NCBI RefSeq assembly: GCF_963576615.1
Contig: NC_088708.1
Location: 3,348,001-3,412,000, forward strand
Direction of reading: 5' to 3'
DNA length: 64,000 bases
From: Watersipora subatra
Lineage: Eukaryota; Bryozoa; Gymnolaemata; Cheilostomatida; Watersiporidae
The notes below the pieces were generated by a model. The model worked only from the letters and a program-made list of their open reading frames with translations, did not search any database and had not been told where the DNA came from. Shown here one piece after another: positions 22,170 through 36,200 of the stretch (the stretch's first letter is position 1; each line of letters begins with the position of its first letter). Made by a program: the position numbers and the translations under genes.

Positions 22170-25135
22170 TATATAAATCATTTTTGTAATTTTTACTCTC
22201 AAATTTTTTCTAGTCTGACAACAAACCGATGAAACCTAATTTATAAATTGGTCAACATAGCACTACTTTTGTAAAACGCTCCATCAGACAAAACTACTTG
22301 CTCTTGTTGATCATATCAAGTCAAACATTATATTGAAATTCTCAAAAGTCAATTCAGTAACAAGTATCAGTGCTGTGCAATTCTTAGAAGATCAACTCTG
22401 TATTAGGTCATGACTTTGAAATGCGTGGTATGCATTAAAAAATGAGAACTGTTTTAGACACCGAAGGATATGATATGCATAAAATTGATTTACGACAGTG
22501 ACACATGATTTAGCTTGCCTTGAAGCTGCTCACAAGTAAATGAATATAAAGATAAGCAGTAAAATTGTAGCTAAAGAGCCAATTATACAGGATGAAATGT
22601 GTTTTGGTAGCCCACATGAAAGCATACCCTGTTGGATGCATGCTAGTAGTTTTGACGTGATTGTAACAAATAGGATTGTTGCAGTAACCGCCTAGCAAAA
22701 CATGTTACCAAGTTTCATATTACTAGAGCACATCCACCAAAGCCAACTATTCTACTGCAACCATTCTACTTGCTACAAGTACCTCGAACTAATAAAGCGC
22801 GTCTAACACGGTATGCGTTCATGTAAATTACCAAAACACATTTCATTCTGTATAATTAGAGCCTTTTTCAAACTGGTAAATTGTGTATTGCCAGCTTACT
22901 CAGTTCATCTAATTTTAATTACTCATGAGCAGTTTCAATATCTATATAAAATCCCCTTATGATTGAAAAGTTTTAGTTGTGAATTCATACCACTGATTTT
23001 TAGGCATATGTTTTGTTACATAAATTAGCTGCTTTACAATGTATTTGAAATGACATGTCTGGCCAAAATAATTTTGATGACGATATAAAATACACCAACT
23101 TAAGAAATGTTGGACCAAATTATACCAGATAATTTCAAAACAAATGTTCAGCCTGAAGTAAAATTATTTTCTAAAAGAGTGCAGATGACTTTTATTGATA
23201 GTTCTCTAAGTTAATATTAAAACAAAATTATAATAAATCTATAGCTGCTTCATAATTCGCGCAAAGAAAAGTGGTTTAGTATTTTTCCTGTTTGTCACTT
23301 ACAGAATACCCATCTGCATCTAAATTTAGTATTTTTGTTATTGTCGGTGCAGCTAGTACTACTAGACTGTTACTAGGCAACACTTGATCCACCAATAAAA
23401 ACTTTCAGTTGTACTATCGGTTATATAGTCTTATATTTTCTTATTTGCACAAGGCACTGTCATATATTTAATATATTATAACAGTAAGAATATTTAGTCT
23501 GTCTGCTTTCAGAAGTACCACAACAAACAGATAAAGACAGATAATAATAAAAATTATTGTCAAATTTACCAAAATTATCCGAGGTAAATGCTTAACTGAC
23601 GTCTTATCCTAGTCATAATGACTAACATGAATCTTTCACGGTATTAATGCTTATTTTTGTCAGATTTCATTTTAGTATACTTTGTTCCAAAATTCAAATG
23701 GTTACAGAAAAAAGATATTGTGACTTTTTGTATTAATAGCTGCTGAAGTTCAGTTGGTGAAAAATATCAACTCGTGTAAATCTGTTCATTAGACGTGAAA
23801 TTAGCAGATAACAATTTCTACATAGTTTTTTCAGGTATGTTGGAGTATTAAAGATTATAAAATGATATAGCTGGCTACCTTTCACTTTCGAAAAGGTTAT
23901 TCTCCATTTTGTGTAGTTTTATTATTGTAAGCAAGCTTTAGCTCACAAATTGCGCGCAATTCTGTCACGATATAAGAAAGCATGAAGAAATTACAGTAAT
24001 CTTTTTTAGAATGCGCTTAAAAAGCTGATTATAAAATATTTGTGTAACAAGTTTTCATTTATTTGACAAGTGCATTAACTGCCTTCCTGCGAATCAATTA
24101 GTCCCCTGACTAAACTCTTAAAGGCCAGACTTTCTTTATTTTTGCTCTTACTTTACTCGTTACTTTTCTCCATTTTTTGCTCACTGCTGTTCTAAAAAAC
24201 CGTAGCAATTTTTTTGCCTTCTCTGAATGTACAATTGGTCTACATCGTGATGGATTTAATTTACACCATAAGTTAAATTTGCGATAGGATATTGGATTTT
24301 GTTGACAAAACATCCTATCACAAAGGTTATAGTGAACTTTTTCAACCTTCAAGCAGTGCAAATCTGATGCGAGCGAGTGCTCAGTACTCAACTTTTTAAA
24401 ATTTTAGTAATGTGATTTTGTACAACGGATTCTATGGTCCCTGATGCTAACTTTAGTGCTTTGCGTATCGCTAAGGAAGGTCACTGTAAAATATTTGGCA
24501 GCCCATTTGGTTTTGCTAGAAACAAATTATCCTTATATTAATTTTAAAATAAAATAAAACGTTGAACATTATTCTTAAATCATTTCATATTTGTTGGTTT
24601 CGGCGTCCATGGTCATTATGTTCTGAGGCCTTTTCACATTATTTTACCATATTATCAAGCTTACAAAAAATATAATTTACATATTCCAATTTCTTAATAT
24701 ATCTAATTTTGTATAAACAGATCCTTTTGTACTTATTTTGAAGGTAATGTGATAAATTGGTTCTTGTTTTCATGTACTACAGCTGATTAACAAATTCATA
24801 CACAAACTTTATGCTATAAAAAATCTATTTAAGCACTGTGTGACTAGAAGTAACCAGTGTATTAGAAATCTTCCTTCACAAATTTAACATCACCGTGTTT
24901 GATTTACTGATTATGCCATTTGTCTGGAATGCTTTATATGGATACGTTTCGCATAAGGGCTTATATGTAGTTTAAGGAATGACTGTATTTAAATTTCTTT
25001 TAAACTTCTTTAACAGTTATGTTTTAATCTTTTGTAGTATGTTTTACCTTATGATGGTATTGTGGTTTAACTAAAGTTTGACACTATATTTTATTTGAAG
25101 TTCTCAACAATGAAAATGGTTCGATCAGTTCAACT
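22170..25135. other. about 3 kb without a recognised gene
   Basis: AT-rich, low-information sequence. The best open frame is on the minus strand at 24391-24110 (93 residues, non-ATG start TTG, very basic C-terminus rich in Lys and Arg). It has no motif I recognise and no supporting splice sites, so I do not call it a gene. Confidence 0.35.
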
Positions 25136-25137
25136 TA

Positions 25138-26538
25138 GCATAAAACCTTCATTTGAGTGGCATGGCGCTCTATTTTTCAACCTATCCCTTGAAGATTGGC
25201 GCTTTATTTAAGGTGGAGCTAAAATAAAGAGTGTCGTTCAAATAAAGAGTGGCGTTGTATTTTTTTAAATGCCTCATCACAATATTGAGAAAACAAATTT
25301 AACCCTTTCATGGACGAATCGAATGTCGCCTATATTTTGCACTCTCCTTCAGGCGGCGCGACATTAAACCTTTGAGTGGAGGAAATCTGTTAACTCACCT
25401 TCAAATTGTTGTATATCTGTAAATAAATATGCAGAAGCTGATACATATCTCTACCAGATGATATCTATTGCTCGCAATTAACCTAAGAGAATCTTACAGC
25501 CTGCGTTGCAAATTGTTGGTCCTTTTAAGTTTTTTATTTCATTTTAAATATGAGGACATATTTTTATTTTATAACTACATTGGACAAGGTTGCATAAAAG
25601 CTCATTGCACTCATTAATATGTTTGCTACAGTTTGCACTAAACTGGCTTTTTACGTGCAATAGATAAAGGGTTACAAGCATTGATCTATTGTAAGCCGAG
25701 TTCGTATTAAAGCGATAATGCTATCAAATAATATGCTATGAATCTGCAAATTTCTAGGTTATGTAATAATAGTTATCTATCAACTGCTACAAACATATAT
25801 TCAAGAACAAGTGACATAAACAAACTATATTTATAATACATTCAGAAACAAAAATTAACATTTCAAAACCAAAGTTACTATTTTTAAAACAAAAAATATG
25901 AACATCGTTTGCTCAGCCAGTTGTGTTTTGAATGTTGTTTTCGTTTGGAACCATTCCATATTCTTCTGGCTGTTTCATACCCTCCACAGTGTCTTCTGAC
26001 CTCAACTCTTCTTTTGCACAGCTGAGCTAGTCGATATTAGCGTTCAAACAAATTTTTAGCAGAGCAAAACTTTTATCTGATGCACTTCAGTATACGCATT
26101 TGGCGCAAATAAAGAGAAATATAAATAATAAAAATGTAATAAAAATAGCCTCAAAATGTGTAGTACCACAGATTCCATTGTAAATGTGAAAACTGTTGTC
26201 ACATACGTAGAAGTATCAGGACAGCGTTAAAGAATAACTATTATCCTTATACAATTACTCATTATTTCTATGGTGCTGCTTTCAAAGTTTTAACGAGACA
26301 ACTGTAAAGATTTAGAGTTGAAAAACGGACTTCGGTACAAACAGAAACAACGAACCAATTAATTGTTATTGAGGTAATCGAGTCATTATTAGTATGGCTT
26401 GTGGACACTTTCTACCAGTCACTTGCTATTACGGGTTCGTAAAGTTCAAGAATGTCAAATAGTGGCGGGCAAATAGAAAAGCATTCAAATAGAAGTGACT
26501 TTCAATTAAAGGGTGGCATTCAAATACAGGTTTTACGA
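25138..26538. mobile_element. pogo-like non-autonomous DNA element, copy 1
   Basis: Ends read gcataaaaccttcatttgag at 25138 and the complement of tcgtaaaacctgtatttgaa ending at 26538, with TA on both sides (25136-25137, 26539-26540). TIR shape and TA duplication fit Tc1/mariner-pogo MITEs. The minus strand of about 25915-26045 aligns with plus-strand 43778-43915 of copy 3; both preserve a decayed peptide containing EDTVEG or EDIVEG, likely a remnant of an ancestral transposase. Confidence 0.65.
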
Positions 26539-27260
26539 TAATCATTTTAGTGCTATACAATACTGGTTTTACAAGAATAAGTTTGGGATTCGCCAGTCAG
26601 GCCAATAAAAGTTTGTATCCTTCTATAGAGACCCATACATTCTTGGACCTTGGTTATTATTGAGTCGGAGTGATCTTGTAGCATAAATCAAATCGCAAAT
26701 ACATTTTTGGTTACTATTGAGTCAGAGTGATCTTGTAGCATATATCAAATCCCAAAAGTTAGAAAAAACAACAATTGAATATGATATTAAATAAGAAAAC
26801 CCTAATCAACACGAAGGGTCTTTCCAAATCCAATCATTCATCTCCTTTAAAACCTTTTTATACAAAAAGTAGTGTTGTCTGTCATAAACATTCAGATATA
26901 ATGTAAACTCAGCTAGCTACATTTGTGTGGATATGGTGTTAGGAGAGTTGACAGCCCACCATTGTCAAAACCCTTTCATGTCAGCTGAAGGATTGAATTT
27001 CATTAGATGGTTATCGAGGAGTGTTTATTGAATTGTTATTCATGTCTGATGGATACTTGCAAGCGTTTATTGTGAAATGGTGGGAGGTGGGAGCTAAAAG
27101 GAATAGAAATTTTTGATGAACTCACAAAGTTTCTTCATACATTTTTTACATCTATCCTTAGCCTGTAATTCCTTATAGAGTTGAGATGCTGCATATACTA
27201 TGCTGACTTCACTGGTCTGATTCGCATGTTATTGCATTAACTGTTGAATTGTGTGTTGTA
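26539..27260. other. gene-free interval upstream of INO80D
   Basis: Contains a tandem duplication of about 55 bp (two copies of attgagtc(g/a)gagtgatctt between about 26650 and 26755). The rest shows no coding character. A pyrimidine-poor AG acceptor ending at 27261 suggests INO80D has an upstream non-coding exon that I cannot locate. Confidence 0.35.
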
Positions 27261-27279
27261 GATCCAGCTCTGACCTACA

Positions 27280-30200
27280 ATGTATGAAGGACGAAATGTA
27301 CATTTCACTACAAATAACAAGCCTCTATGTTCATTCAGTGGTAAATTGTGCAATTTGCGACGTTTGCATGGCTTTGCATTCTGTGTGCGACACATACTTG
27401 AGGATTCATCCGCACCATTTAAACAGTGTGTATTCGTAGTAAAGGCGAGTGGACAGAGATGCACAAGTGCAATACCATCTTCCAAAGACAGAGAGTGAGT
27501 ATACTTACCATCTCACGCCTCACCCTTAATAACTTCACCTAGTCGCCATCAGACTGCCCAAACCTGCTTATGTATCATTTTTTTCTGTCAAATTTCAATT
27601 GATTGAATTATTACATCTCTGAGAGAAATTGTTTCTCATAAATCACGTGTTTGTCCATGTTCTAGTAAAGAAAGTCTGTTAACACCATGTTGTTGTTGAG
27701 AATATTTTTTTATGTAGAATCATCCAATTTCTGACTAGAACAACTACCATCTTCAACCGTAGCTTGATGACATGTAAAAGAATTATGCCTCGTTGCTTTT
27801 GCTTCAAAAGACTTGAAATCTGGTGATTCAACATAAACTGCTCTATCTAACAACATGTTGTTATCAGATTATTTTACCTGAATATTGCCCGATAGGACCA
27901 TTTAAAGTTATTGTTAGCCATCTTAAACCTTTACAAAAGTCTAATTGGAACGACTATCCCGTCAAGGTAAAAAAGCAACCAACATGATTAGACGGTAAAA
28001 CTTGTGCTGACTGAACCGAAACGGAATAGAGTAAACTTCTGCATACTTCTTTGTGGCGTCCTTTTTTTATGTAGAAAATATTTCACAGATTTATTGTAAA
28101 GCTACACGTGATGAAACGAAAAACTTGTAGCTTTCAATTCTTATGGAGATTCACAGCTGTTGGTGCAGGAACATGCTGTAACTTTCAATGTTATTCAATT
28201 GAAACGCATTAGTCTCACCGGTTATAACTTTGTTAAAACATGGTAAGGTATAAAAATTATTCTAAATTAAACTTTATTCCAAATGCTGCTGTGTGCTGCT
28301 GCCATGAGTGTGCTGAGCAGTGGGAGGGATTAACCAATTGGAAATCCTCAATTAGGTCTGGTTGTAAATTTTCATTAAAATTTGTTTTGTAACAGTTTCA
28401 TTGTTATCCTTACAGTTATTATTGATATCATTGATATCTTAGCGTTACTCAATATCCAGTATTTACAGGTACTGCAATGCACACATGCAGGTGATGGGCA
28501 TCATCATTGATATCTTAGTGTTACTCAGTATCCATTATTTACAGGTACTGCAATGCACACATGCAGGTGATGGGCATCATTCCGAAAAAAGAACGCAAGA
28601 AAAAGCCCGAGTCATCGCTACTGCCTGATAGCCATGGGTTCCTACAACTAGACTCTCTGAAGCCCCCAAATGGCTACCATTCTGATGAGCAGTCTAACAA
28701 TCATAGGTTCAGTGCTTCAAAAATGTTTCCAGAACTCGCTGAAAAACTATCTCTTGACAATCAAAAGAATTGTGATTTGACTTCAGACGAGACTGCCAGT
28801 AACTCGATAGGCAAGACAGCATCGAAGAGTTCTGGTGTCATCAACAGTCTCTCCGCTAAGCGTGTCAGGCGGCCGACTAGGAAGTACGCATCGATGCAAA
28901 AGAGGAAACAGCTCGGTCTGCTCACAGAGGAGGAGGGCAAGTCATCGCTGACAGTTCATGGATATAAGGCGTATGATGAGTATGCCCGGGATAAGATGGC
29001 TAACTCTATTTTACTAACTCCAGTCATAGATAGCAGTGATGACGATTCACCGAGTTTATCTTTATCATCCCTCCTCCCGTGTAGCCTTGGGGCTCCCTGC
29101 TCACCTCTCTCTCACACATCGGATCTCAGTGATACATTGTCAGAGTGAGTAGCTCAGTCTATTTGTCAAAAAATAAGCTTATGACAGCCAAGATCATTGA
29201 ATATTGTTTTTCAGGTTTTTACCAGTTAGATTGTTGCATCAGACAGTTTCTAAATGTGGAGTTGTCTGTGCTATTGAAGGACATGTTTGTCACATTTGTG
29301 CGTGTGGTCTCTGGATGCTACAATAGTATCACCTCATAATTCTATCAAATAGTGTCTGATGTTGACTAATTAATGCTCTTTCTTAATCTGTAAATTTATT
29401 GCCAGATTCTTTATGTTTTCACTTATTTTTAAAGTAATGGATTATTTCCATTTAAAATGCCTTAAAATATTGTATTCCTTTGGGTTATGTCTACCTTTTA
29501 TTTAATTATTTTTGGCTCATAAAACGTTAGTAAATCTCTATTTCATTTAGCTATCATTGTCTGTAACAGTATTGCTGCCACTTTATTTGTAAAGGAACAA
29601 TACAACTAATATAGGTGTTGTTGGGTATGAATATTTACTGGGTCTGTAACATATTGGACATTCATTTCTCCACTCTTCTAGCCTATCTCTACAATATATT
29701 TCTAGATTTTATGCTACTAAAAGTTTCGTTATACAATTTTCTCATGGTGTTGGCTTACCTAATCTTAAAGTAAACCCGTTATCTTGTGAATTGCACTTTC
29801 TTGACTTCTTCCTGTTTGTAGCACTGTTAGCTATCCTACCTCGTCTCACATCAGAATATTCTTTGCAGCTCTGACTCCAACAGCGACAGCTTGCTAAAAC
29901 TCAAGCGAGCCTGTATTCAACTGAGTCGTGCGAAGCATCTCAATCAGGAAGTTGCTGACCATACCAAACATTTTACCAACTATTTCCTAGACACGATTAG
30001 GGGAGACCTTGATTGCGCTAGTCTTGTGGTGCAGCACATAAGAGCACGAAAGACGCCTAGCAGAGTCGTGACTAATCAGTAAGTTAAACTGTTTCCTTTT
30101 TAATTTATTGACGTCACTTAATCATCAACTTACAGCTTCAATGTGACACATTTCCTCCTATGACCAGTTCACATTTATCGACACAATCAGTTTTATATCC

Positions 30201-33200
30201 ATACTAAATGAATGTCTGACGTTGCCCGGGTAATGAAAGAGTCTTTGCACAGAAAACTTTTTATTTAACATATGCATCATTTACCATTCTACTTCTAAAC
30301 TTCATATCATGATAAAGATGTTTTTGTGCAGTTCAAATAAATTAAGAGAAAAAATAAACAATGAGTATACGGAAGTTTGTGTACAGCTCCTTGTATTCAA
30401 AGTTTTGATGGACGATACTGGCACCTCTCGATACTGATACAAACAAAAAAATGAGATATTGAACTTTTTTGTCTGATACTTTCTCTGACCGAACGGAGAG
30501 AGAATGTAGAGGCAATTTCTACACCAGATAATACAATTGTCTACATGAAAAGCATTTAGATTTTACAGATTTACCAAACCGGAAATATGAGTGTAACGGC
30601 ACATTTGAAATTAAAATGGCTCATTTGAATTTACAAATAAAAAATAGGTAATGGTATAAAAATTTGATTTTAAAAACAATTAAAAAAAACAAATGGAAAA
30701 GGTAATAATAATTAATAATAAAAAGGGCACATTTGCGGTAAGAGCGAAAGAAATGATAGAGCGAAGAAAATGATAAGGCTTAGCCTTAGGGTTATGCACA
30801 CTTGTTAGTAGACTTGTTAGTAGACTTGTTAGTAGTCTTGTTAGTAGACTTGTTAGTAGACTTGTTAGTAGACTTGCGATATGAATGTTGCGAGTTAAGA
30901 TCCACTCCCAAGGCGATTTTTCATTGCTAAAACTTTATTGCTATAACTGGACAGACCAACGACTGACAAACATTTAAGATATATATAGATTATTCTATTT
31001 AGATCATTAGTAACATGACTTGCAAGGTAGTTTCTGATCATGCAACGATAGTTGGGCACAGAGAACAGAAATTTGTCAACTAGGCAGTATGCATGGACGG
31101 TTAGAGACTATTGCTGCACTTTTAGGCATTTCTGTGTGATTTATCTCGACATGTGTTATCTGTCTCGAACTAGCTTCTGGGTTTAGCAACCAGTGTCCTG
31201 TATTTTACATACTTATAGTGATCATTTATCTCCTGTTTTAATTGGTGTTGAAATTGTTCCTTTAGCAAGAAATATTTGTTTCCATTTTTACCAGTTTAAA
31301 TTGTTGCAATGTGGAAGTGTTTAGTGAATGGAAGTGTTTAGTAACAACAGGGATGACTGGGTTTTCTGTTTAAACATAAAACATTGAAACCTTATCGTTG
31401 TTAGATTCGTGTATAGTTTGCAATAGATAGAGTTAGACCCCAACTCACAATTTAGTGTAAATTTATGTTTCATAGAGTTATGTTATAGCTCATCCGCTAG
31501 TGTGTTTATGTTTCATAGAGTTATGTTATAGCTCATCCTCTAGTGTGTTTATGTTTCATAGAGTTATGTTATAGCTCATAATCTAGTGTATTTATGTTTC
31601 AGAGTTATGTTATAGCTCATAATCTAGTGTATTTATGTTTAAGGAGTTATGTTATAGCTCATCCGCTAGTGTGTTTATGTTTCATAGAGTTATGTTATAG
31701 CTCATAATCTAGTGTATTTATGTTTAAGGAGTTATGTTATAGCTCATCCGCTAGTGTGTTTATGTTTCATAGAGTTATGTTATAGCTCATCCGCTAGTGT
31801 GTTTATGTTTCATAGAGTTATGTTATAGCTCATAAGCTAGTGTATTTATGTTTCAGAGTTATGTTATAGCTCATAATCTAGTGTATTTACTGTAAAACCT
31901 CTATTTGAATGTTGTCATCATTTGAATGCCACCTGTATTTGGTTGCTTATATGACATTCTTTAACATTTACATTTTACATATCCGTTGTTTTCAGATTTG
32001 TCCGTGATGTGGTTTACAATCTGATCTGAAGACTTTAAAGTGTTTTCGTGATGTGGTTTACAATCTGATCTGAAGACTTTAAAGTGTTTTGATGAACGAT
32101 GAGAATACTCTTCAGGAACATTGTATGACGTAATAACGGCCATTGTTATGGCGTATCGAAGTGCATTTTTTAACTTCAAAGTTTTACAGTTTAAAAAAAA
32201 AACTTTGATAGCGACACTATTGAAATAATTAATAACTGTATCCGGCTAATGTTTTATATTCATAGTAGTTCTGTGTTCAACTCGGTCTCATACTTCGGCG
32301 TATATAAAACCAGTTTAGCAATAATGCAGAGGTCGATGGCATAAATGTCGTTTCACCCGAAGGAGCGTACAAAATACAGGCGACTTTGGCATCACTTCGC
32401 CCGTAAAAGGATTAAATTTATCTTCCCAAAATTCTGAGCTAGTCGGAAAATACGACGCCACCCTTTATTCAAACATCACATCTAGTAAAACGCTACCGTA
32501 GCGGAAGGGTTGAAAAATACAGCGCCATGGCATTCAAATAAAGGTTTTTACGGTATGTTTCGTAGAGTTTTGTTGTAGCTCGTAATATACTTATATTTTA
32601 TGGAATTATGCTATAGCTCACTCTCTACTGTATTTGTTTCATAGTGTTACGTCATTGCTCATAATCTAGTGTATTTGTTTTACAGATAATCTGGTTCACA
32701 ATTGAGATTTATCAGCACTCATTTTTGTTTAATTTATTTAGTGAGACATCTACATTTATTCGAGCTATAAAATATGCATTATTTTGCTGTTAACATGAAA
32801 TTTTATACCTTAACTAACCGCTACATAGACTCATTTGCAAGGGTTTGCAACAAACGGTGGTGATAATATGATAATTTTCTGATAATTGAACAATTTTTAG
32901 GATGTTCTGAAAGTTCTCTGGAGTGAGAATGTTAGCGATGTTAGCATCCGATCTTATTAAATTCTTTCACAATATTAGTAAGCATTAGATGGATGACCTG
33001 AAAAGCTGTATTTCCGTGTCGTCTGTATAACTTTGATTGTTTATTTCAGTACGGAAAGTCGATCATTTGTCAAAGGCTCGGTTACAGATAGTGTGAGCCA
33101 TTGCACTCACATTGATGAAGTCGATAAACCATGCCATCGTCGGCCTATTCCAATGACTAATCTTTGTAGTAGACGTATCCTTTTACAAGCCAGTGTTAAC

Positions 33201-36200
33201 ACTCAGTTATACTGGTCGTATTGTTGGTAACTGCAGGTGGATTAGTTAGCGATACCCCAATTGGCAGATGGTGCTATAGTTAAATTTAATGAGTGACTGG
33301 TGGAATGTTTCGTATGTATGTAATGATCTGCCTCATGAACTAATTGAAGCGGCTACATATGATATACTATACTTATATTATATAGGCCCAAGGCCAGCAC
33401 TATTCAAGGAGTTAGTTTTCTGCTTCATTAGTATTGTTAAAGGCAGCAACGTCAAGAGTTTATCTTGCTAGAGTTCATCATGGTCTAAGGGCGTGTTTAT
33501 ACCTTAACTAGTTCGTTCGTGGTACAATGAGGGCAATAATTTCTCGGTCACATGCCAAAATTCCACATTGGCGAGAAAATAGAGCGATTTATGATTTCTC
33601 CGAGCTACAATAGATAGCGAAGGAACTTACAGAACAAAAGTTTATATGAGATCGTGAAAGAACTAGGAATGGTAGTGTGATAGTACCACAAGTGAGACTG
33701 GAAAATAATAAACATGAAATTGAAAAAACAGTTTCGCAAAAATATAATTATTTCTTGTTCTTTCAAGCCGGAGTATAAATGTTCATAAAATTAAATCCGA
33801 ATTTAATCTTTTCCACATGCATCCGTTGACGTATAAACATGCCCTTGAGGTGCTGCTTCATGAGTTTTTTAATCAATTGAAGACAATCATGACATGAGGA
33901 ACCCGCTTAAAGCGGATTACTACTAACTGAATGTACTGCTAATGCAACATTCTACATATATTCAATTTCAGAACTTAGTTTATATTGCTTCAGCTAGATA
34001 AATTAAAAAGTTATAAAAATCCAAATGGTCTGGTTTTAGTACAGAGAAAAACAGAGAAAACTGCACCATGTTGTTTTTATCTGTATTCAGAGCATATATG
34101 TATAACATATCAGAATGTCTTATTTTTTGCAATAATTAGAGAAGTGATTTTATTGCATCTCTAAAAGGCGAATAGTTGTGTTGAGAAATATTTGAGTGGT
34201 TGTGATTAAAGCTGTAAGCATATAATTAAGTATTCTTTTTTTGTGTGTTGAGTCGCTGTTTATTCACATTTTATGGTTTTGTATGGGCCAGCAATAATGC
34301 GATGTTTGTTCACATTGTTAAAGTGGTGCATCGCATGACAAGCTTCATCTTGAAAATGATCTAAAACAGCCCAGACACCATTGAAACTAGCTTCTACAGG
34401 TTTACATTTTATGGTCATGTTTGTGTCAGCTTGGGTTGCGGCAACAGCTGCAGGTACCTTGTGCCTGACTCTAAACATTTGGAAGCTCCAAAACTGCGCT
34501 ATAACTCCGGTATCTCCTCCCTTTGTTTACCTCAATCTCTACATTGTAATGCTTTTGCTTTGTTCTTTTTTAACGAATTGATTTCATGAACTTTGCAAGT
34601 TCCTTAACCATTTAATAGACTTGCTCAACTCTTCTCAACAAAAGTTGTTTCTAAGCTGCACCTACTCCAGTTGTGGTAAGCTGACAGATGAGTCAAAGAC
34701 CTGTGGTCTTCCAGCCCTTGATACGGGGCAAGGGGCTCCTCTCTGCCAGTCACACTTACCTAAAATTGTAAGTAGAAGTCTGGGTGAGAAAACAAAAAAA
34801 TAATTAAACTTTCATATTTTGTTTAATAGTAATTTACTTGAGCACTCGCTAATTATCGCGGTTGTCGTCATTCACTGTAATTGTTCATTATGTAGCCTGA
34901 CCCATTTGTTCTCGAACAAGAGATGAATCTCAAAAAGAAGAAAAAGAAATCAAAACCATTTGCATCTCGGCGAAGCAAAAAGCGAAAAAAGATGTCAAAG
35001 CTACAGAAGCCAATGTCAGCGACTGATGCCGGTGAGACATACTTGCTTAGTTCTTACCTTGACACTCTTATTTAGAGAGGGTTGAATCAGTGTGCTCAGT
35101 AACACCCTCTGACACTCTTATTTAGAGAGGGTTGAATCAGTGTGCTCAGTAACACCCTCTGACACTCTTATTTAGAGAGGGTTGAATCAGTGTGCTCAGT
35201 AACACCCTCTGACACTCTTATTTAGAGAGGGTTGAATCAGTGTGCTCAGTAACACCCTCTGACACTCTTATTTAGAGAGGGTTGAATCAGTGTGCTCAGT
35301 AACACCCTCTGACACTCTTATTTAGAGAGGGTTGAATCAGTGTGCTCAGTAACACCCTCTGACACTCTTATTTAGAGAGGGTTGAATCAGTGTGCTCAGT
35401 AACACCCTCTGACACTCTTATTTAGAGAGGGTTGAATCAGTGTGCTCAGTAACACCCTCTGACACTCTTATTTAGAGAGGGTTGAATCAGTGTGCTCAGT
35501 AACACCCTCTGACACTCTTATTTAGAGAGGGTTGAATCAGTGTGCTCAGTAACACCCTCTGACAGTATTTGATCTTGGAGGCGCATTTATAAAATAGTAA
35601 TCTCACTTATGACAGTCAAACTGTAACATCGGGCTGTAGTGGGCAAGAAACTCTCGTTGGAAGCTTTCGGTGTAGATACAATGTCTAAGCTCAGTTAAAG
35701 CTTATTCGTGGCATCACCCAGTTCTGTCGGGTTGGTCCAACGCTAGTTGTAACACTTGTCTAACTGTTGTGAGTTATTCTATCCTCCAGGAAGTGCAGCA
35801 TTGTCTTCAAGTTCTGAAGTAAGTACAAGCAATCCGGCAGATGCACCCAAATCCAGTTCATCTCCGATGAGAGTTGAAGATGATGATTTAGATAGCGATA
35901 CTGACAACATCCTTTCACCGCTTGACAAATCGCTCCTGCCTCTCGGAAATGATGAAAGCAAGATTTTGGATGACAATGAAATTGACGAAGTGCTGAATGA
36001 AGAAGACTTGAACCTGTTTCCTGGTAAGCCAGTCTTTGTCTAGACCTAACATTTCAGTAAGGCTTAGTAGGTGAAAAAAGTTTAAATGTTTTAGCCCTGG
36101 TTTTGCTGTTGGCTAATCCCATCTTTTGTTTCTGGCTATCATGGGTGTGCGACATAAGGAATGGGTGCTAGTTACTCTTCTGAAACATCTAAGACTCGCT

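Noticed and set aside
24110..24391. 93-aa basic minus-strand protein
   Set aside because: Starts at TTG, has no splice partner, motif or neighbour support; the composition could arise by chance in AT-rich DNA.
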